DNA of 64,000 nucleotides, taken from positions 1,488,001 to 1,552,000 of the forward strand of contig NZ_CP011253.3 in NCBI RefSeq assembly GCF_000972785.3, written 5' to 3'. The stretch's first letter is position 1, and each line of letters opens with the position of its first letter. A program made the position numbers and the translations under genes. This DNA is from Pandoraea oxalativorans. Its GTDB lineage: Bacteria > Pseudomonadota > Gammaproteobacteria > Burkholderiales > Burkholderiaceae. Below are positions 1 through 8,165 of the stretch, one piece after another. The notes under the pieces are model-generated. The model saw only the letters and a program-made list of their open reading frames with translations. It had not been told where the DNA came from and searched no databases.

Positions 1-327
1 GTGTCTGCATCGATTCCGGACACCGTGGCCGCACCCGCCGTGGCGTCTGCGCCGATCGACGACATGACCGCACTACGCCAGGTCATGCGTCGGCTGTGCA
101 CGTCGCAGGCCGAAAACCTGCATCAGACCGTAGAAGACACGTTGCTATACGAAGCGTTTCGCTGCAGCAACTACAGCCAGAGCGAGACGTCGCGCTTGCT
201 CGGCATCAGTCGCAATGTGGTCCGCGCGCGCCTGATTCGACTTGGGGAAATCAGTCCACATCGAAAAGCGCCCGTTGGCATCGACGACGACAACGATAGC
301 GACATCCACCTTCGCAGAACATCATGA
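1..327 (+). CDS. Sigma54-dependent activator, C-terminal end (partial)
   Basis: The visible 108 residues are an Ala/Pro-rich linker followed by a Fis-type helix-turn-helix near residues 45-85 ([20 protein letters not shown]). This is the usual DNA-binding tail of sigma54-dependent enhancer-binding proteins. The AAA+ domain must lie before the window, so the in-frame GTG at base 1 is not taken as the true start. The stop overlaps the start of the following alkanesulfonate monooxygenase gene by four bases, which implies translational coupling. SfnR-type activators control sulfone and sulfonate genes in pseudomonads, so an SfnR-like role is plausible from context but is inferred. Confidence 0.7.
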   Translation: MSASIPDTVAAPAVASAPIDDMTALRQVMRRLCTSQAENLHQTVEDTLLYEAFRCSNYSQSETSRLLGISRNVVRARLIRLGEISPHRKAPVGIDDDNDSDIHLRRTS

Positions 328-1448
328 ATCCCGACATCTTCTGGTTCCTGCCCACTTCGGGCGACACACGCTATCTTGGCAAATCCGACTTCGGTCGTCC
401 GGCGACCAATGCCTACATGCGGCAGATCGCGGAGACGGCGGAGCGTCTTGGATACGACGGTCTGCTGATTCCAACGGGCAGCTCCTGCCTTGATCCCTGG
501 GTCACGGCGGCGAGCCTTGTGCCGGTCACGCAACGCATCAAATTGCTGGTCGCCCTTCGTACGTCGCTCGGTAATCCCACTGCGTCGGCACGTCAGGCGG
601 CCACACTCGATCAGGCCCTCGGCGCAGGTCGCCTGCTGCTGAACGTTGTGCCGGGTGGCGACGCGACCGAATTGGCCGCAGACGGCGTGTTCTACGCGCA
701 CGACGAGCGTTATGTCGCGGGGGACGAATTCCTCAGCATCTGGCGACGCCTGTTACAGGGAGAGAAGGTTGACTTCGAGGGGCAGCATCTGAAGGTTTCC
801 GGCGCGCAGAACTTCTTCGAACCTGCAACGCAGCCCTATCCGCCGTTGTATTTCGGGGGATCGTCCGAGGCGGCGCACGAACTGGCCGCCACCCATGTTG
901 ACGCCTATCTGACGTGGGGCGAGCCCCCGCAATCCGTAGCGGAAAAGATCGCCGACGTGCGGGCCCGGGCGAAAAAGCGAGGGCGAACACTGCGGTTCGG
1001 CGTGCGGCTTCACGTCATCGTGCGTGAGACGAGCGAGCAAGCGTGGGCCGACGCGGATCGGTTGATCAGTCATCTGACCGACGACGACATTGCGGCGGCG
1101 CAGCGCAATTACGCAGGCATGGATTCGGTGGGGCAGAAACGGATGGCCTCGCTGCACGGTGGCCGACGAGACCGGCTGGTGGTCGGCCCGAACTTGTGGG
1201 CCGGTGTCGGGCTGGTGCGCGGCGGTGCGGGCACCGCGCTGGTCGGCAATCCGCAGGAAGTTGCGGAGCGCCTGAGGGAATACAGCGATGTCGGGGTCGA
1301 CACGTTCGTGCTCTCCGGCTATCCCCATCTTGAAGAGTCGATTCGGTTTGCCGAACTGGTCTTCCCGCTGATTCCTGGCAAGCAACCGGTCACGCTGCGC
1401 GATCGAACGCTGACGGGCGGTGCATTCGACGTACGGGCAAGCCGGTAA
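324..1448 (+). CDS. ssuD: FMNH2-dependent alkanesulfonate monooxygenase
   Basis: The 374-residue protein matches SsuD in length (about 380) and start ([19 protein letters not shown]). It is a luciferase-like TIM-barrel enzyme that uses reduced FMN and oxygen to cleave alkanesulfonates to an aldehyde and sulfite. The segment [13 protein letters not shown] near residue 100 is characteristic of the SsuD branch. Reduced FMN must come from a reductase, but no ssuE lies beside it; the nearest flavin reductase gene is about 8 kb away in another cluster. It sits between the activator tail and a taurine-type ABC transporter, giving an uptake-plus-desulfonation unit without tauD. The ATGA overlap with the upstream gene fixes the start. 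Confidence 0.9.
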   Translation: MNPDIFWFLPTSGDTRYLGKSDFGRPATNAYMRQIAETAERLGYDGLLIPTGSSCLDPWVTAASLVPVTQRIKLLVALRTSLGNPTASARQAATLDQALGAGRLLLNVVPGGDATELAADGVFYAHDERYVAGDEFLSIWRRLLQGEKVDFEGQHLKVSGAQNFFEPATQPYPPLYFGGSSEAAHELAATHVDAYLTWGEPPQSVAEKIADVRARAKKRGRTLRFGVRLHVIVRETSEQAWADADRLISHLTDDDIAAAQRNYAGMDSVGQKRMASLHGGRRDRLVVGPNLWAGVGLVRGGAGTALVGNPQEVAERLREYSDVGVDTFVLSGYPHLEESIRFAELVFPLIPGKQPVTLRDRTLTGGAFDVRASR

Positions 1449-1478
1449 GGGCGGGTCAAACGCTAATCGGGCGGACAA

Positions 1479-1494
1479 AGGAAACGAATTTGCG
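1479..1494 (+). promoter_or_regulatory. Possible sigma54 (-24/-12) promoter before tauA
   Basis: The sequence AGGAAACGAATTTGCG has GG and GC separated by exactly ten bases and a good -12 element (TTGC). The -24 half is poor compared with TGGCAC. It lies in the 144-bp gap before tauA, directly downstream of a sigma54-type activator and ssuD, which is why it is listed. This is a by-eye call. Confidence 0.3.
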
Positions 1495-1511
1495 TTGAGC
1501 GCGATAAGCAA

Positions 1512-1529
1512 GTGCCAATCTATTGGTAC
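1512..1529. promoter_or_regulatory. Imperfect 18-bp palindrome upstream of tauA
   Basis: GTGCCAATCTATTGGTAC has 8-base arms around a 2-base centre with one mismatched pair. It lies between the ssuD stop and the tauA start, about 64 bases before the ATG, and could be an operator. A TATAGT hexamer follows at 1550-1555. Confidence 0.35.
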
Positions 1530-1592
1530 TGGGGTATCGCGCGTCCCTCTATAGTGGATCGCTGCATCCAACGACAAGAATGAGGGAATTCA

Positions 1593-2624
1593 ATGAACCG
1601 ATTGCTCCGCCCGCTGGCCATCCTGAGTGCATTCAGCGCATTGGCATTTTCAATGGCGTACACGCCGTGCGCGCAAGCACAGGCGAAGGAAGTCGTCATC
1701 GCGTATCAGGACATGGTCGTGCCCTGGCGCTACGCACAGGCCACGGGTGAGGTGGAACGCGCCACCGGCTACAAGGTGACCTATCGCAAGCTCGGCAGCG
1801 GCGCCGACGTGATTCGCGCATTGGCTTCCGGTTCGGTGCAGCTCGGAGAGGCGGGTTCGAGTCCGATCGCCGCAGGATTGTCGCAGGGGGTGGACCTGTC
1901 GCTGTTCTGGATTCTGGACAATATCAACGACGCCGAAGCGCTGGTCGCCCGGGACGGGTCCGGTGTGACATCCGTCAAACAACTGACCGGCAAGAAGGTC
2001 GGCGTCACTTTCGTCTCGACTTCACACTTTCACACGCTGGTGGCATTGCAGTCTGCCGGGGTCAACCCGTCCGACGTCAAGATCGTCAATCTGAGACCGC
2101 CCGAGATCGCGGCCGCATGGGAGCGCGGCGATATCGATGCCACTTACGTGTGGGACCCTGTGCTGGCGAAAGCCAAAAAGAACGGCAAAGTCCTGGTCAC
2201 TTCCGGCGAAGTTGCGAAGGCCACCGGCAAGGCCACGTTCGACGGATTCGTGGCAGACCGCAAATTTGCCAACGCCAACAAGGAATTCCTCGATCGTTTC
2301 GTGAAGGTGCTTGCGGCAACCGATGCGAGCTATCGGGACCACCCGCAGACGTGGACTGTCGGTTCGCCGCAGGTCGCAGCGGTGGCCAAGGAGTCGGGTG
2401 CGAACGTGGCGGATGTCCCGGCGAGTCTGGCGCTTTACGCATTCCCGAGCGCCGCTCAACAGGCCTCCAACGTATGGCTCGGGGGCGGCAAGCAAGCGGG
2501 TGCCGCCAAGTCTCTCGCCGCCACGGCGGCCTTTCTGAAAGAGCAGGGCACGATTCAGGCCGTGCTGCCGGACTACTCCGTGGGCGTCGATCCGCAGTTC
2601 GCCCAGCGCGCTGCGGCGCGTTGA
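1593..2624 (+). CDS. tauA: Taurine/sulfonate ABC transporter, periplasmic binding protein
   Basis: The 343-residue protein begins with a Sec signal peptide (hydrophobic core about residues 8-22, cleavage near AQAQA at residue 30). The mature part starts KEVVIAYQDMVVPWRYA, the usual first strand of TauA/SsuA proteins, and contains the family segments KLGSGADVIRALASG and WERGDIDATYVWDP. It should deliver taurine or related sulfonates to the adjacent TauBC transporter. It is a full-length member (family about 320-345 residues). The ribosome site GAGGGAATTC precedes the ATG. It heads the tauABC set and lies 144 bp after ssuD. Confidence 0.9.
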   Translation: MNRLLRPLAILSAFSALAFSMAYTPCAQAQAKEVVIAYQDMVVPWRYAQATGEVERATGYKVTYRKLGSGADVIRALASGSVQLGEAGSSPIAAGLSQGVDLSLFWILDNINDAEALVARDGSGVTSVKQLTGKKVGVTFVSTSHFHTLVALQSAGVNPSDVKIVNLRPPEIAAAWERGDIDATYVWDPVLAKAKKNGKVLVTSGEVAKATGKATFDGFVADRKFANANKEFLDRFVKVLAATDASYRDHPQTWTVGSPQVAAVAKESGANVADVPASLALYAFPSAAQQASNVWLGGGKQAGAAKSLAATAAFLKEQGTIQAVLPDYSVGVDPQFAQRAAAR

Positions 2625-2664
2625 GTGGGCGTAATCCGTGACCCTAAACCGTGAGCGTCAGCCA

Positions 2665-3462
2665 ATGCGTGGACTGGACATTCGGCGGTTGCATGTCGCC
2701 TATGAGGGCGCGCGCGGGACTGCGCCCAACATAGCGCTCGAGAACGTGAACCTGCATATCGACACGGGGGAGTTTGTCGTCGCTCTGGGGGCTTCGGGGT
2801 GCGGGAAGACGACGTTGCTCAATTGCATCGCCGGCTTCCTGTCGGCGACCGAGGGCGACGTAAGCCTGGACGGGGTGCCGGTGACGGGCCCCGGTGCCGA
2901 GCGGGGCGTGGTTTTTCAGCGATACGCGTTGTTGCCGTGGCTGAATGTGCTCGACAACGTCGCACTCGGGCTGCGATTCCAGGGGATATCGAAGGCGCAA
3001 CGGCAGGCAACCGCTCGGCGCACGTTGGCATTGGTCGGCCTCGAACGTTTCGCCGAGTCGCGGGTGTACTCGCTATCCGGGGGCATGCAGCAGCGGGTCG
3101 GGATCGCGCGCGCGCTGGCCAACGATCCGCGTGTGCTCCTGATGGACGAGCCGATGGGGGCGCTGGATGCGATGACGAGAGAGTCGATGCAGGAACTCGT
3201 GCTGGACATCTGGGAGCGCACCCACAAGACCATTTTCTTCATCACGCACAGCGTGGAGGAGGCGCTTTTTCTCGGGACGCGCGTCATTGTCATGACGCCC
3301 AGCCCCGGACGGATCGCTGAGAGTCACGAACTGCCGTTTTCGCGGCAGTTTCTCGAGTCTCGCGATGCCCGCGCCGTCAAGTCGTCGCCCGACTTCATCG
3401 AATGGCGCGAGCGGCTCGTCCATCGACTGCGCGAGTCGCCTTCCCATGCATTGACGGTTTGA
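2665..3462 (+). CDS. tauB: Taurine/sulfonate ABC transporter, ATP-binding protein
   Basis: This 265-residue ATPase shows Walker A (GASGCGKTT), a signature loop (LSGGMQQR), Walker B (VLLMDEP) and an H-loop (FITHSVEEA). The motif [11 protein letters not shown] is typical of the TauB/SsuB branch. The ATG at 2665 aligns with the start of characterised TauB proteins; an in-frame GTG at 2638 would add nine residues, and neither has a strong ribosome site. It would energise import with TauC, whose start lies five bases after this stop. Confidence 0.88.
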   Translation: MRGLDIRRLHVAYEGARGTAPNIALENVNLHIDTGEFVVALGASGCGKTTLLNCIAGFLSATEGDVSLDGVPVTGPGAERGVVFQRYALLPWLNVLDNVALGLRFQGISKAQRQATARRTLALVGLERFAESRVYSLSGGMQQRVGIARALANDPRVLLMDEPMGALDAMTRESMQELVLDIWERTHKTIFFITHSVEEALFLGTRVIVMTPSPGRIAESHELPFSRQFLESRDARAVKSSPDFIEWRERLVHRLRESPSHALTV

Positions 3463-3467
3463 GTCCC

Positions 3468-4337
3468 ATGTCATCCGAAATTTCTGCGGTCGAGGCCCCA
3501 CGGGCGGCGTCGGCGTCGCAAACGCCCGACGTCGGCAAGACGAAACGCACCCGCGCATGGCGCATGCCGGGTGAGGGGCCAACAGCGCGGCTCAGTTTCC
3601 TCGCGGTGCTGTCGATGGGTGCGCTATGGTGGATATCGACCCATCTGCGGTGGTTGCCGCCCCTGTTTCTGCCGACGCCGGAAGCCGTATGGAACGCTTT
3701 TCTCGATGCGATCCACGGCCGTATTCAAGGCGGCCGACCGTTGTCGGAGCATCTTGCGTGGAGCGCATTGCGCGTCTTCGGTGCCTTTGCCCTCGCTGCG
3801 GTGACGGCTGTCCCGGCGGGGATTCTCATGGGGGTCAGCCGCGTTGCACGCGGGATACTCGATCCGGTACTTGAGTTCTATCGGCCGCTCCCGCCGCTGG
3901 CTTATCTTCCGCTGGTCGTCATTTGGTTCGGCATCGACGAGGCCGCGAAGATCATCGTCATCTATCTTGCCTGCTTTGCGCCGATAGCGATGGCGGCCCG
4001 GGCGGGCGCGCGTAGCGCAACCATCGAGCAAATCCACGCGGCGTACTCGCTCGGAGGGCGTTATCTGCAAGTGGTTCGCCACGTCATTCTGCCTGCGGCG
4101 CTGCCCGAGATTCTGACGGGCTTACGGATCGCAGTCGGGTTCGGGTGGACCACGCTGGTCGCCGCCGAAATGGTAGCCGCCACTGCAGGCCTCGGGCAGA
4201 TGGTGCTCAATGGGTCGAGCTTTCTGCGCACGGACGTGGTGGTCATGGGCATCGTACTCATTGGCGTTATCGCATGGTGCTTCGACCTGGGCATGCGAGC
4301 GCTGGAAAAGCGTCTCGTCCCCTGGCGCGGTCGCTGA
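3468..4337 (+). CDS. tauC: Taurine/sulfonate ABC transporter, permease
   Basis: The 289-residue inner-membrane protein has about six membrane helices and the EAA loop that docks on the ATPase (IEQIHAAYSLGG...LPAALPEILTGLR, around residues 185-225). Length and motifs match TauC/SsuC permeases. The N-terminal 40 residues are polar and low in complexity. The ATG at 3468, five bases after the tauB stop, is preferred over an in-frame GTG at 3402 that lies inside tauB. It completes the tauABC set; the following 200 bp hold no gene. Confidence 0.88.
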   Translation: MSSEISAVEAPRAASASQTPDVGKTKRTRAWRMPGEGPTARLSFLAVLSMGALWWISTHLRWLPPLFLPTPEAVWNAFLDAIHGRIQGGRPLSEHLAWSALRVFGAFALAAVTAVPAGILMGVSRVARGILDPVLEFYRPLPPLAYLPLVVIWFGIDEAAKIIVIYLACFAPIAMAARAGARSATIEQIHAAYSLGGRYLQVVRHVILPAALPEILTGLRIAVGFGWTTLVAAEMVAATAGLGQMVLNGSSFLRTDVVVMGIVLIGVIAWCFDLGMRALEKRLVPWRGR

Positions 4338-4539
4338 CGGTCCGAAGTGCGTAACCGTTGTCGGCATGGGCGCCGTCTACGGCGGGGGCGCAGTGTTTCC
4401 CGAACACAGCAAGAGACAGCCGCAAAAGGCAGCCATTGGCTCGCTAACCACGATCAGCGATAAGCATTTCCATAATTCGCCAAAGCGGTTGTCGGAGAGT
4501 CCTGCATAATTTGCTGCCTTCCATGACCAACCGCTCACC

Positions 4540-5331
4540 ATGCAACCCCTCTCCCTGGCCGCCGCAGATCAATTTTCGACCGTCCGATTCGTGCTGACGG
4601 ACATGGACGAGACGTTGACCTATCGAGGCCGCCTGCCTGCCGAAACGTACACCGCGCTGGCGCAGTTGGAAGCGGGCGGCATTCGCGTAGTGCCAGTTAC
4701 TGCGGCCCCAGCCGGGTGGTGCGACCAGATGGCGCGCATGTGGCCCGTCGACGGTGTCATTGCCGAAAACGGTGGTTTGTTCTTGCGGCGAAAGTCGGAC
4801 GGGCACGAGGTCGAGCGGCGTTTCTGGCATTCGCCCGATAACGTCGAACAGGTGCGCGAACGACTGAAGTCCATTGCAAAGGCCGTCGAAACCGCAGTGC
4901 CACAGGCGCAACAGGCCGACGATCAGGTGTTTCGGCTAACGAGCCTCGCTTATCGCCGCACAGGGACGGATATCGATGCCCGTATCGTCGAGGCACTGAA
5001 GCAGGCGGGGGCAGACGCGACCATAAACAACCTGTGGGTGCTCGGCTGGGTCGGCGGCTACGACAAGTTGACGATGTCGTTGCGAGTGCTCGCCGACACC
5101 TATGGCATCGATGCCGAAGCCGCTTGCGAACTAGTCGCCTATTCCGGCGACTCCACCAACGACGCACCCATGTTCGCGTTTTTCAAACACACGGCGGGCG
5201 TGAGCACGGTGACGGAGTACCTGCCGCAATTGCCGGTTCCGCCGCGATGGATCACGCGTGGCCCGGGGGGCGCGGGTTTTGTGGAATTCGCTAACGCCAT
5301 TCTCCAGTCGCGTTCCGCGCTACGTGGATAG
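4540..5331 (+). CDS. HAD-superfamily (type IIB) phosphatase
   Basis: The 263-residue protein has the HAD nucleophile motif DMDETL (Asp21 and Asp23), a motif II threonine in VVPVTAAPAGW, and the acidic motif IV GDSTNDAPMFAFF near residue 205. The layout is that of Cof/sucrose-phosphatase-like type IIB enzymes, which remove phosphate from sugar phosphates or related small molecules. The substrate cannot be read from the sequence. It is transcribed alone and unrelated in function to the upstream sulfonate genes. Confidence 0.8.
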   Translation: MQPLSLAAADQFSTVRFVLTDMDETLTYRGRLPAETYTALAQLEAGGIRVVPVTAAPAGWCDQMARMWPVDGVIAENGGLFLRRKSDGHEVERRFWHSPDNVEQVRERLKSIAKAVETAVPQAQQADDQVFRLTSLAYRRTGTDIDARIVEALKQAGADATINNLWVLGWVGGYDKLTMSLRVLADTYGIDAEAACELVAYSGDSTNDAPMFAFFKHTAGVSTVTEYLPQLPVPPRWITRGPGGAGFVEFANAILQSRSALRG

Positions 5332-5427
5332 TGGTTACAACACCGGGTGCGAGCATTCATGTCTACGCAGCAGACGATCGCATCGACCCCGTCCTCGTGC
5401 TCGCTCAGATGACGGATATGGAAAGGC

Positions 5428-5456
5428 AAAAACCTCGCCCCGTCTAGGGCAAGTTT
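5428..5456 (-). terminator. Rho-independent terminator of the LacI remnant
   Basis: Read on the minus strand, CTTGCCC and GGGGCGAGG pair around a five-base loop and are followed by TTTTT (plus-strand A-run at 5428-5432). It overlaps the stop codon of the LacI-family remnant, so the old terminator survived the gene's truncation. Confidence 0.6.
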
Positions 5457-5692
5457 TCCCGAAAGATCACCTGACTGCGGCTGGCTTCCACGCCGGCGGA
5501 CAGATCGCGCTTTTCGCGCAGGTTCGCGAAGATGCGCACGCAGTTCATGATGGCGCTCTGCGGGCTTTGGGTGATGACGGCGTCCATCGTGCCGTCGATC
5601 AGCATGGCGCGGGTATCCGGCGTGAGACCATGGCCGATGAACACCACCTTGTGTTCCTTGCCTTCACGCGACATTTCGTCTATTTGAGTCAA
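5444..5692 (-). pseudogene. LacI-family regulator, C-terminal remnant
   Basis: Only about 80 residues remain. They match the last part of the sugar-binding domain of LacI-type regulators: HKVVFIGHGLTPDTRAMLID, then GTMDAVITQSPQSAI, ending in QVIFRENLP. The DNA-binding domain and most of the effector domain, about 260 residues, are absent. The remnant ends abruptly five bases from the start of the oppositely oriented TetR gene, as expected if a recombination event joined the two. An in-frame TTG at 5692 is not thought to be a functional start. Confidence 0.75.
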
Positions 5693-5697
5693 GGACT

Positions 5698-6294
5698 ATG
5701 AGCGTCGAGCTGTCTCCCCGAGCGACCGAAATCGCAGAGCACACGAAGCAACTGCTGGCGGCGGGCGGCTATCACGGGTTCAGCTACGCCGATTTGTCCG
5801 AGCGGGTGAACATCGGCAAGGCCAGCATTCATCATCACTTCCCGAGCAAAGCGGATTTGGTGCTGACGGTGGTCAAGCGGCATCGCGACCAGGCGCGCGA
5901 CGGACTGGCGGCGCTCGACCAGCACGTGACCGATCCGACGGCGCGTCTCACCGCCTACGCGAATTACTGGGCGGAGTGCATTCGCGACGGCTCGATGCCT
6001 ATGTGCATCTGCGCCATGCTGGCGGCGGAACTGCCGATGATCCCGGCGGACATCGCCGACGAGGTGCGTCGCTATTTCGACGATCTGACGGCATGGCTCG
6101 CATCGGTGCTGGAGGCTGGTGTGGCGAAAGGGCAGTTTCGATTGAATGGCAGCGCGCTGGTCGAGGCGCAGGCGTTCATGTCCACGGTGCACGGCGCGAT
6201 GTTGACGGCGCGGGCGTTGGCTAATGTGGGCAACGCCGATGCGTTTCAGGCGATCGCACAAGTGGCGATCAGTCGCCTGAGTTCGAAGAAGTGA
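5698..6294 (+). CDS. TetR/AcrR-family transcriptional repressor
   Basis: The 198-residue protein has the TetR DNA-binding domain at residues about 8-52, with the recognition segment GKASIHHHFPSKADLV. The C-terminal ligand domain contains MPMCICAMLAAELPMIP, a cysteine-bearing stretch seen in several repressors that sense electrophiles. It is followed after 130 bp by a small membrane-protein gene whose upstream region carries an ACTAGT-centred palindrome, the probable operator. The ATG is positioned within the junction with the LacI remnant, so its own promoter must lie in that remnant or be new. Confidence 0.85.
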   Translation: MSVELSPRATEIAEHTKQLLAAGGYHGFSYADLSERVNIGKASIHHHFPSKADLVLTVVKRHRDQARDGLAALDQHVTDPTARLTAYANYWAECIRDGSMPMCICAMLAAELPMIPADIADEVRRYFDDLTAWLASVLEAGVAKGQFRLNGSALVEAQAFMSTVHGAMLTARALANVGNADAFQAIAQVAISRLSSKK

Positions 6295-6394
6295 GTTTGA
6301 AGAAGTGACGTCGACCGACTGAGCGTCGTTCGGACGAGCCGGTAGATAAGGGCAGGGGCGCGCATTCGCGCCCACTTTTTGAAGTATCTAACCA

Positions 6395-6408
6395 ACCAAC
6401 TAGTCGGT
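6395..6408. promoter_or_regulatory. Probable TetR-family operator
   Basis: ACCAACTAGTCGGT is a 14-bp near-palindrome centred on ACTAGT with one mismatched pair. It lies 17 bases before the ATG at 6425 and just upstream of the AAGGAG ribosome site. TetR-family repressors often bind ACTAGT-centred sites of this shape, and the TetR gene is immediately upstream. Confidence 0.6.
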
Positions 6409-6424
6409 CGAAGGAGTTCTCTCC

Positions 6425-6931
6425 ATGCCTCATCCTATTTCCACGTTGGGCGCGTTTCACACCGCCATCAGTGTCGTGACGTTCGCGGCGGGTATCGCCA
6501 GCTTCGTCCGCTATCGAAAGATCGGTCCGGGCAGTCGGTCCGGCCGACTCTATCTGATCGGGATGTTGATTTCGGTGCTCACGTCGTTCGGGCTGTCGAG
6601 CACCGGAGGATTCAATGTCGGCCATGCGCTGGGCATTCTGGCGTTGCTCGCCACGCTGGGCGGTTTGCTCATCCCGAAGATCGATTTTCTGGGACGTGTG
6701 CGCCCGTACCTGTCCCAGTTCGCTTTCGGGTTCAGCTTCTTCTTGCTGCTGGTGCCGGGGATCAACGAGACGCTGACGCGATTGCCTGCGGGCCATCCGC
6801 TCGCGAGCGGTCCGGAGTCGCCGCTCGTGCGCGGCGCGCTCGGCACGTGGCTGGGCATCTTTGTGCTCGGCTCGATTGTGCAGTTCCTGTGGCTTCGTTC
6901 GCAACGTAGCCGCGCGCATGTGACGGTATGA
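6425..6931 (+). CDS. Small integral membrane protein, unknown function
   Basis: The 168-residue protein has about five hydrophobic segments (roughly residues 8-28, 41-60, 63-84, 95-113 and 138-157) with short polar loops and no catalytic motif I can identify. It starts at an ATG with an AAGGAG site upstream and is the likely target of the neighbouring TetR repressor, since an operator-like palindrome lies in its leader. A role in stress response or efflux would be a guess. I do not recognise the family. Confidence 0.7.
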   Translation: MPHPISTLGAFHTAISVVTFAAGIASFVRYRKIGPGSRSGRLYLIGMLISVLTSFGLSSTGGFNVGHALGILALLATLGGLLIPKIDFLGRVRPYLSQFAFGFSFFLLLVPGINETLTRLPAGHPLASGPESPLVRGALGTWLGIFVLGSIVQFLWLRSQRSRAHVTV

Positions 6932-6940
6932 GGGGAGGTG

Positions 6941-6975
6941 CGGGAGGGCGTCGACATCGATTCGGCGCTCTCCCG
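6941..6975. terminator. Hairpin between convergent genes
   Basis: CGGGAGGGCG (6941-6950) and CGCTCTCCCG (6966-6975) form a 10-bp stem with one mismatch. It sits between the membrane-protein stop and the end of the oppositely transcribed racemase remnant. A short T-rich run follows on the plus strand. Confidence 0.5.
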
Positions 6976-6988
6976 TTTCGATGCAGTT

Positions 6989-7380
6989 TCAGGCGACGCC
7001 GTCGAGTGCGAAGTCGACCGCTGCCATCGCGTGCAGTTCGGTCGTGTCGAACAGCAGCAGGTCGGTGTGTTCCGGCTTCACGAGCAGTGAAATCTCGGTG
7101 CAGCCGAGGATGATGGCTTGTGCGCCGCGTGCGGCGAGCCGTTGCATCGCGTCCAGGTAGACGGCGCGCGACGCTTCGCCGCCTCGCGCAACATTACCCC
7201 GGCGTCATCCCAGCGTCCCTCATGCTGAGCGCGCTCGATCGGGCCGAAATCCACGCTGAACATCAGTGTCTGCGCTGAGCGCAGCGGGCCGAGTTTCGCC
7301 TGCGCGGCCTCGTTGACGATGCGGTAGTACTCCACGCTGGATTGCCAGCTCATGCCGCCGATCAGGCCGATAGTGCGCAT
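6989..7380 (-). pseudogene. Aspartate/glutamate racemase, internally deleted and frameshifted
   Basis: The N-terminal 67 residues (MRTIGLIGGMSWQSSVEYYR onward to GVMLREAA) and the C-terminal 60 residues (EASRAVYLDAMQRLAARGAQ, then the active-site strand AIILGCTEISLLV) are both typical of Asp/Glu racemases, but they lie in different frames. The middle of the protein, about 100 residues including the first catalytic cysteine region, is missing. The junction is near base 7180. A full enzyme is about 230 residues, so this cannot be active. The gene lies downstream of, and in line with, the XRE-cupin regulator, as if once in its operon. Confidence 0.8.
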
Positions 7381-7413
7381 GAATATTCCTTGTTCGGTAA
7401 AAGCGACGCGCGA

Positions 7414-7980
7414 TTAACGACGCACCAGCGCCACAACGTAGACGCAAGGCTGCTTGCCTGCGTTGAGGAAAGTGCACGGTGCGGGCGGTCCGAGCTGAAG
7501 GCAGTCGCCTTCCTTGAGTTCGTAGGTCAACTCGCCTTCTTCGAACGTAAGCGTTCCCTTGCGCACCCAGATCTGCTGATGCTGAAACGTGAAGGCCGAC
7601 GACGGATACGACACGTTCACGCCCGGCGGCAGCGTCACTTCCAGCAACTCCAGCATGCCGCCATTGCGCGGTGACACGGCGCGGCGCAGATAGCCCGTCT
7701 CCGGGTCCTGCCAGACCAGTTGCTCGGCTTCGCGGCTCAATCGCTCTCCGGATTGTTCGGCGAGCGAAAGCAGCATCGACAGTTGCAGACCGAATGCGCC
7801 CGAGAGACGGCCGAGCAGTGCGGCCGTCGGGCTGGCTGCGCCACGTTCGATCTTGCTGATCATCGCCTTCGAGACACCGGAGCGTTCGGCCAGATCGCCT
7901 AACGACCAGCCGCGGGATTCGCGCTCGATACGGATGCGATGCGAAATCGCGGGCGTCGGGTCCACCATCGGGGGAGTCAT
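7414..7980 (-). CDS. XRE-family regulator with C-terminal cupin domain
   Basis: An HTH_3 domain (RIRIERESRGWSLGDLAERS, then GVSKAMISKIERG) is followed by a linker and a cupin fold (VSYPSSAFTFQHQQIWVRKG and GDCLQLGPPAPCTF). This architecture senses a small ligand in the cupin barrel and usually represses neighbouring catabolic or transport genes. The ATG at 7980 is chosen, giving 188 residues. A TTG at 8019 preceded by GAGGTGAC would add 13, but the TATAAT-like sequence inside that extension looks more like a promoter. It diverges from the monooxygenase gene, and a palindrome in the shared gap is a candidate binding site. Confidence 0.85.
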   Translation of the reverse strand: MTPPMVDPTPAISHRIRIERESRGWSLGDLAERSGVSKAMISKIERGAASPTAALLGRLSGAFGLQLSMLLSLAEQSGERLSREAEQLVWQDPETGYLRRAVSPRNGGMLELLEVTLPPGVNVSYPSSAFTFQHQQIWVRKGTLTFEEGELTYELKEGDCLQLGPPAPCTFLNAGKQPCVYVVALVRR

Positions 7981-8072
7981 GCAGAGATTCCAGGGGTTTG
8001 GGGTTGCGAAATTATACAAGTCACCTCTATCACGGCCCGGAAATTAAGCGTTTACCCCCATCCGAAACATTT

Positions 8073-8104
8073 TTGATCGTAGTCAAACGTCTACTATAGT
8101 AAAC
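8073..8104 (+). promoter_or_regulatory. Promoter with overlapping palindromic operator for the monooxygenase operon
   Basis: TTGATC (8073-8078) and TATAGT (8095-8100) are spaced by 16 bases. GTCTACTATAGTAAAC (8089-8104), whose core TACTATAGTA is a perfect palindrome, covers the -10 element. A protein bound there would block RNA polymerase. The divergent XRE-cupin regulator is the natural candidate. Confidence 0.55.
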
Positions 8105-8165
8105 GGCAACAACGGATCGAACCGCATTGGTCCCGCCCCTAATTTGTTGCAGACAAGGAGTCAAC

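Noticed and set aside
1..327. A complete 108-residue Fis-like regulator starting at the GTG at base 1
   Set aside because: The N-terminus reads as a linker and the tail matches sigma54 activators, so the gene almost certainly begins before the window.
4338..4539. Small gene or terminator after tauC
   Set aside because: Only a 5-bp CGCCG/CGGCG hairpin near 4371-4384 and no ribosome-site-supported frame were seen.
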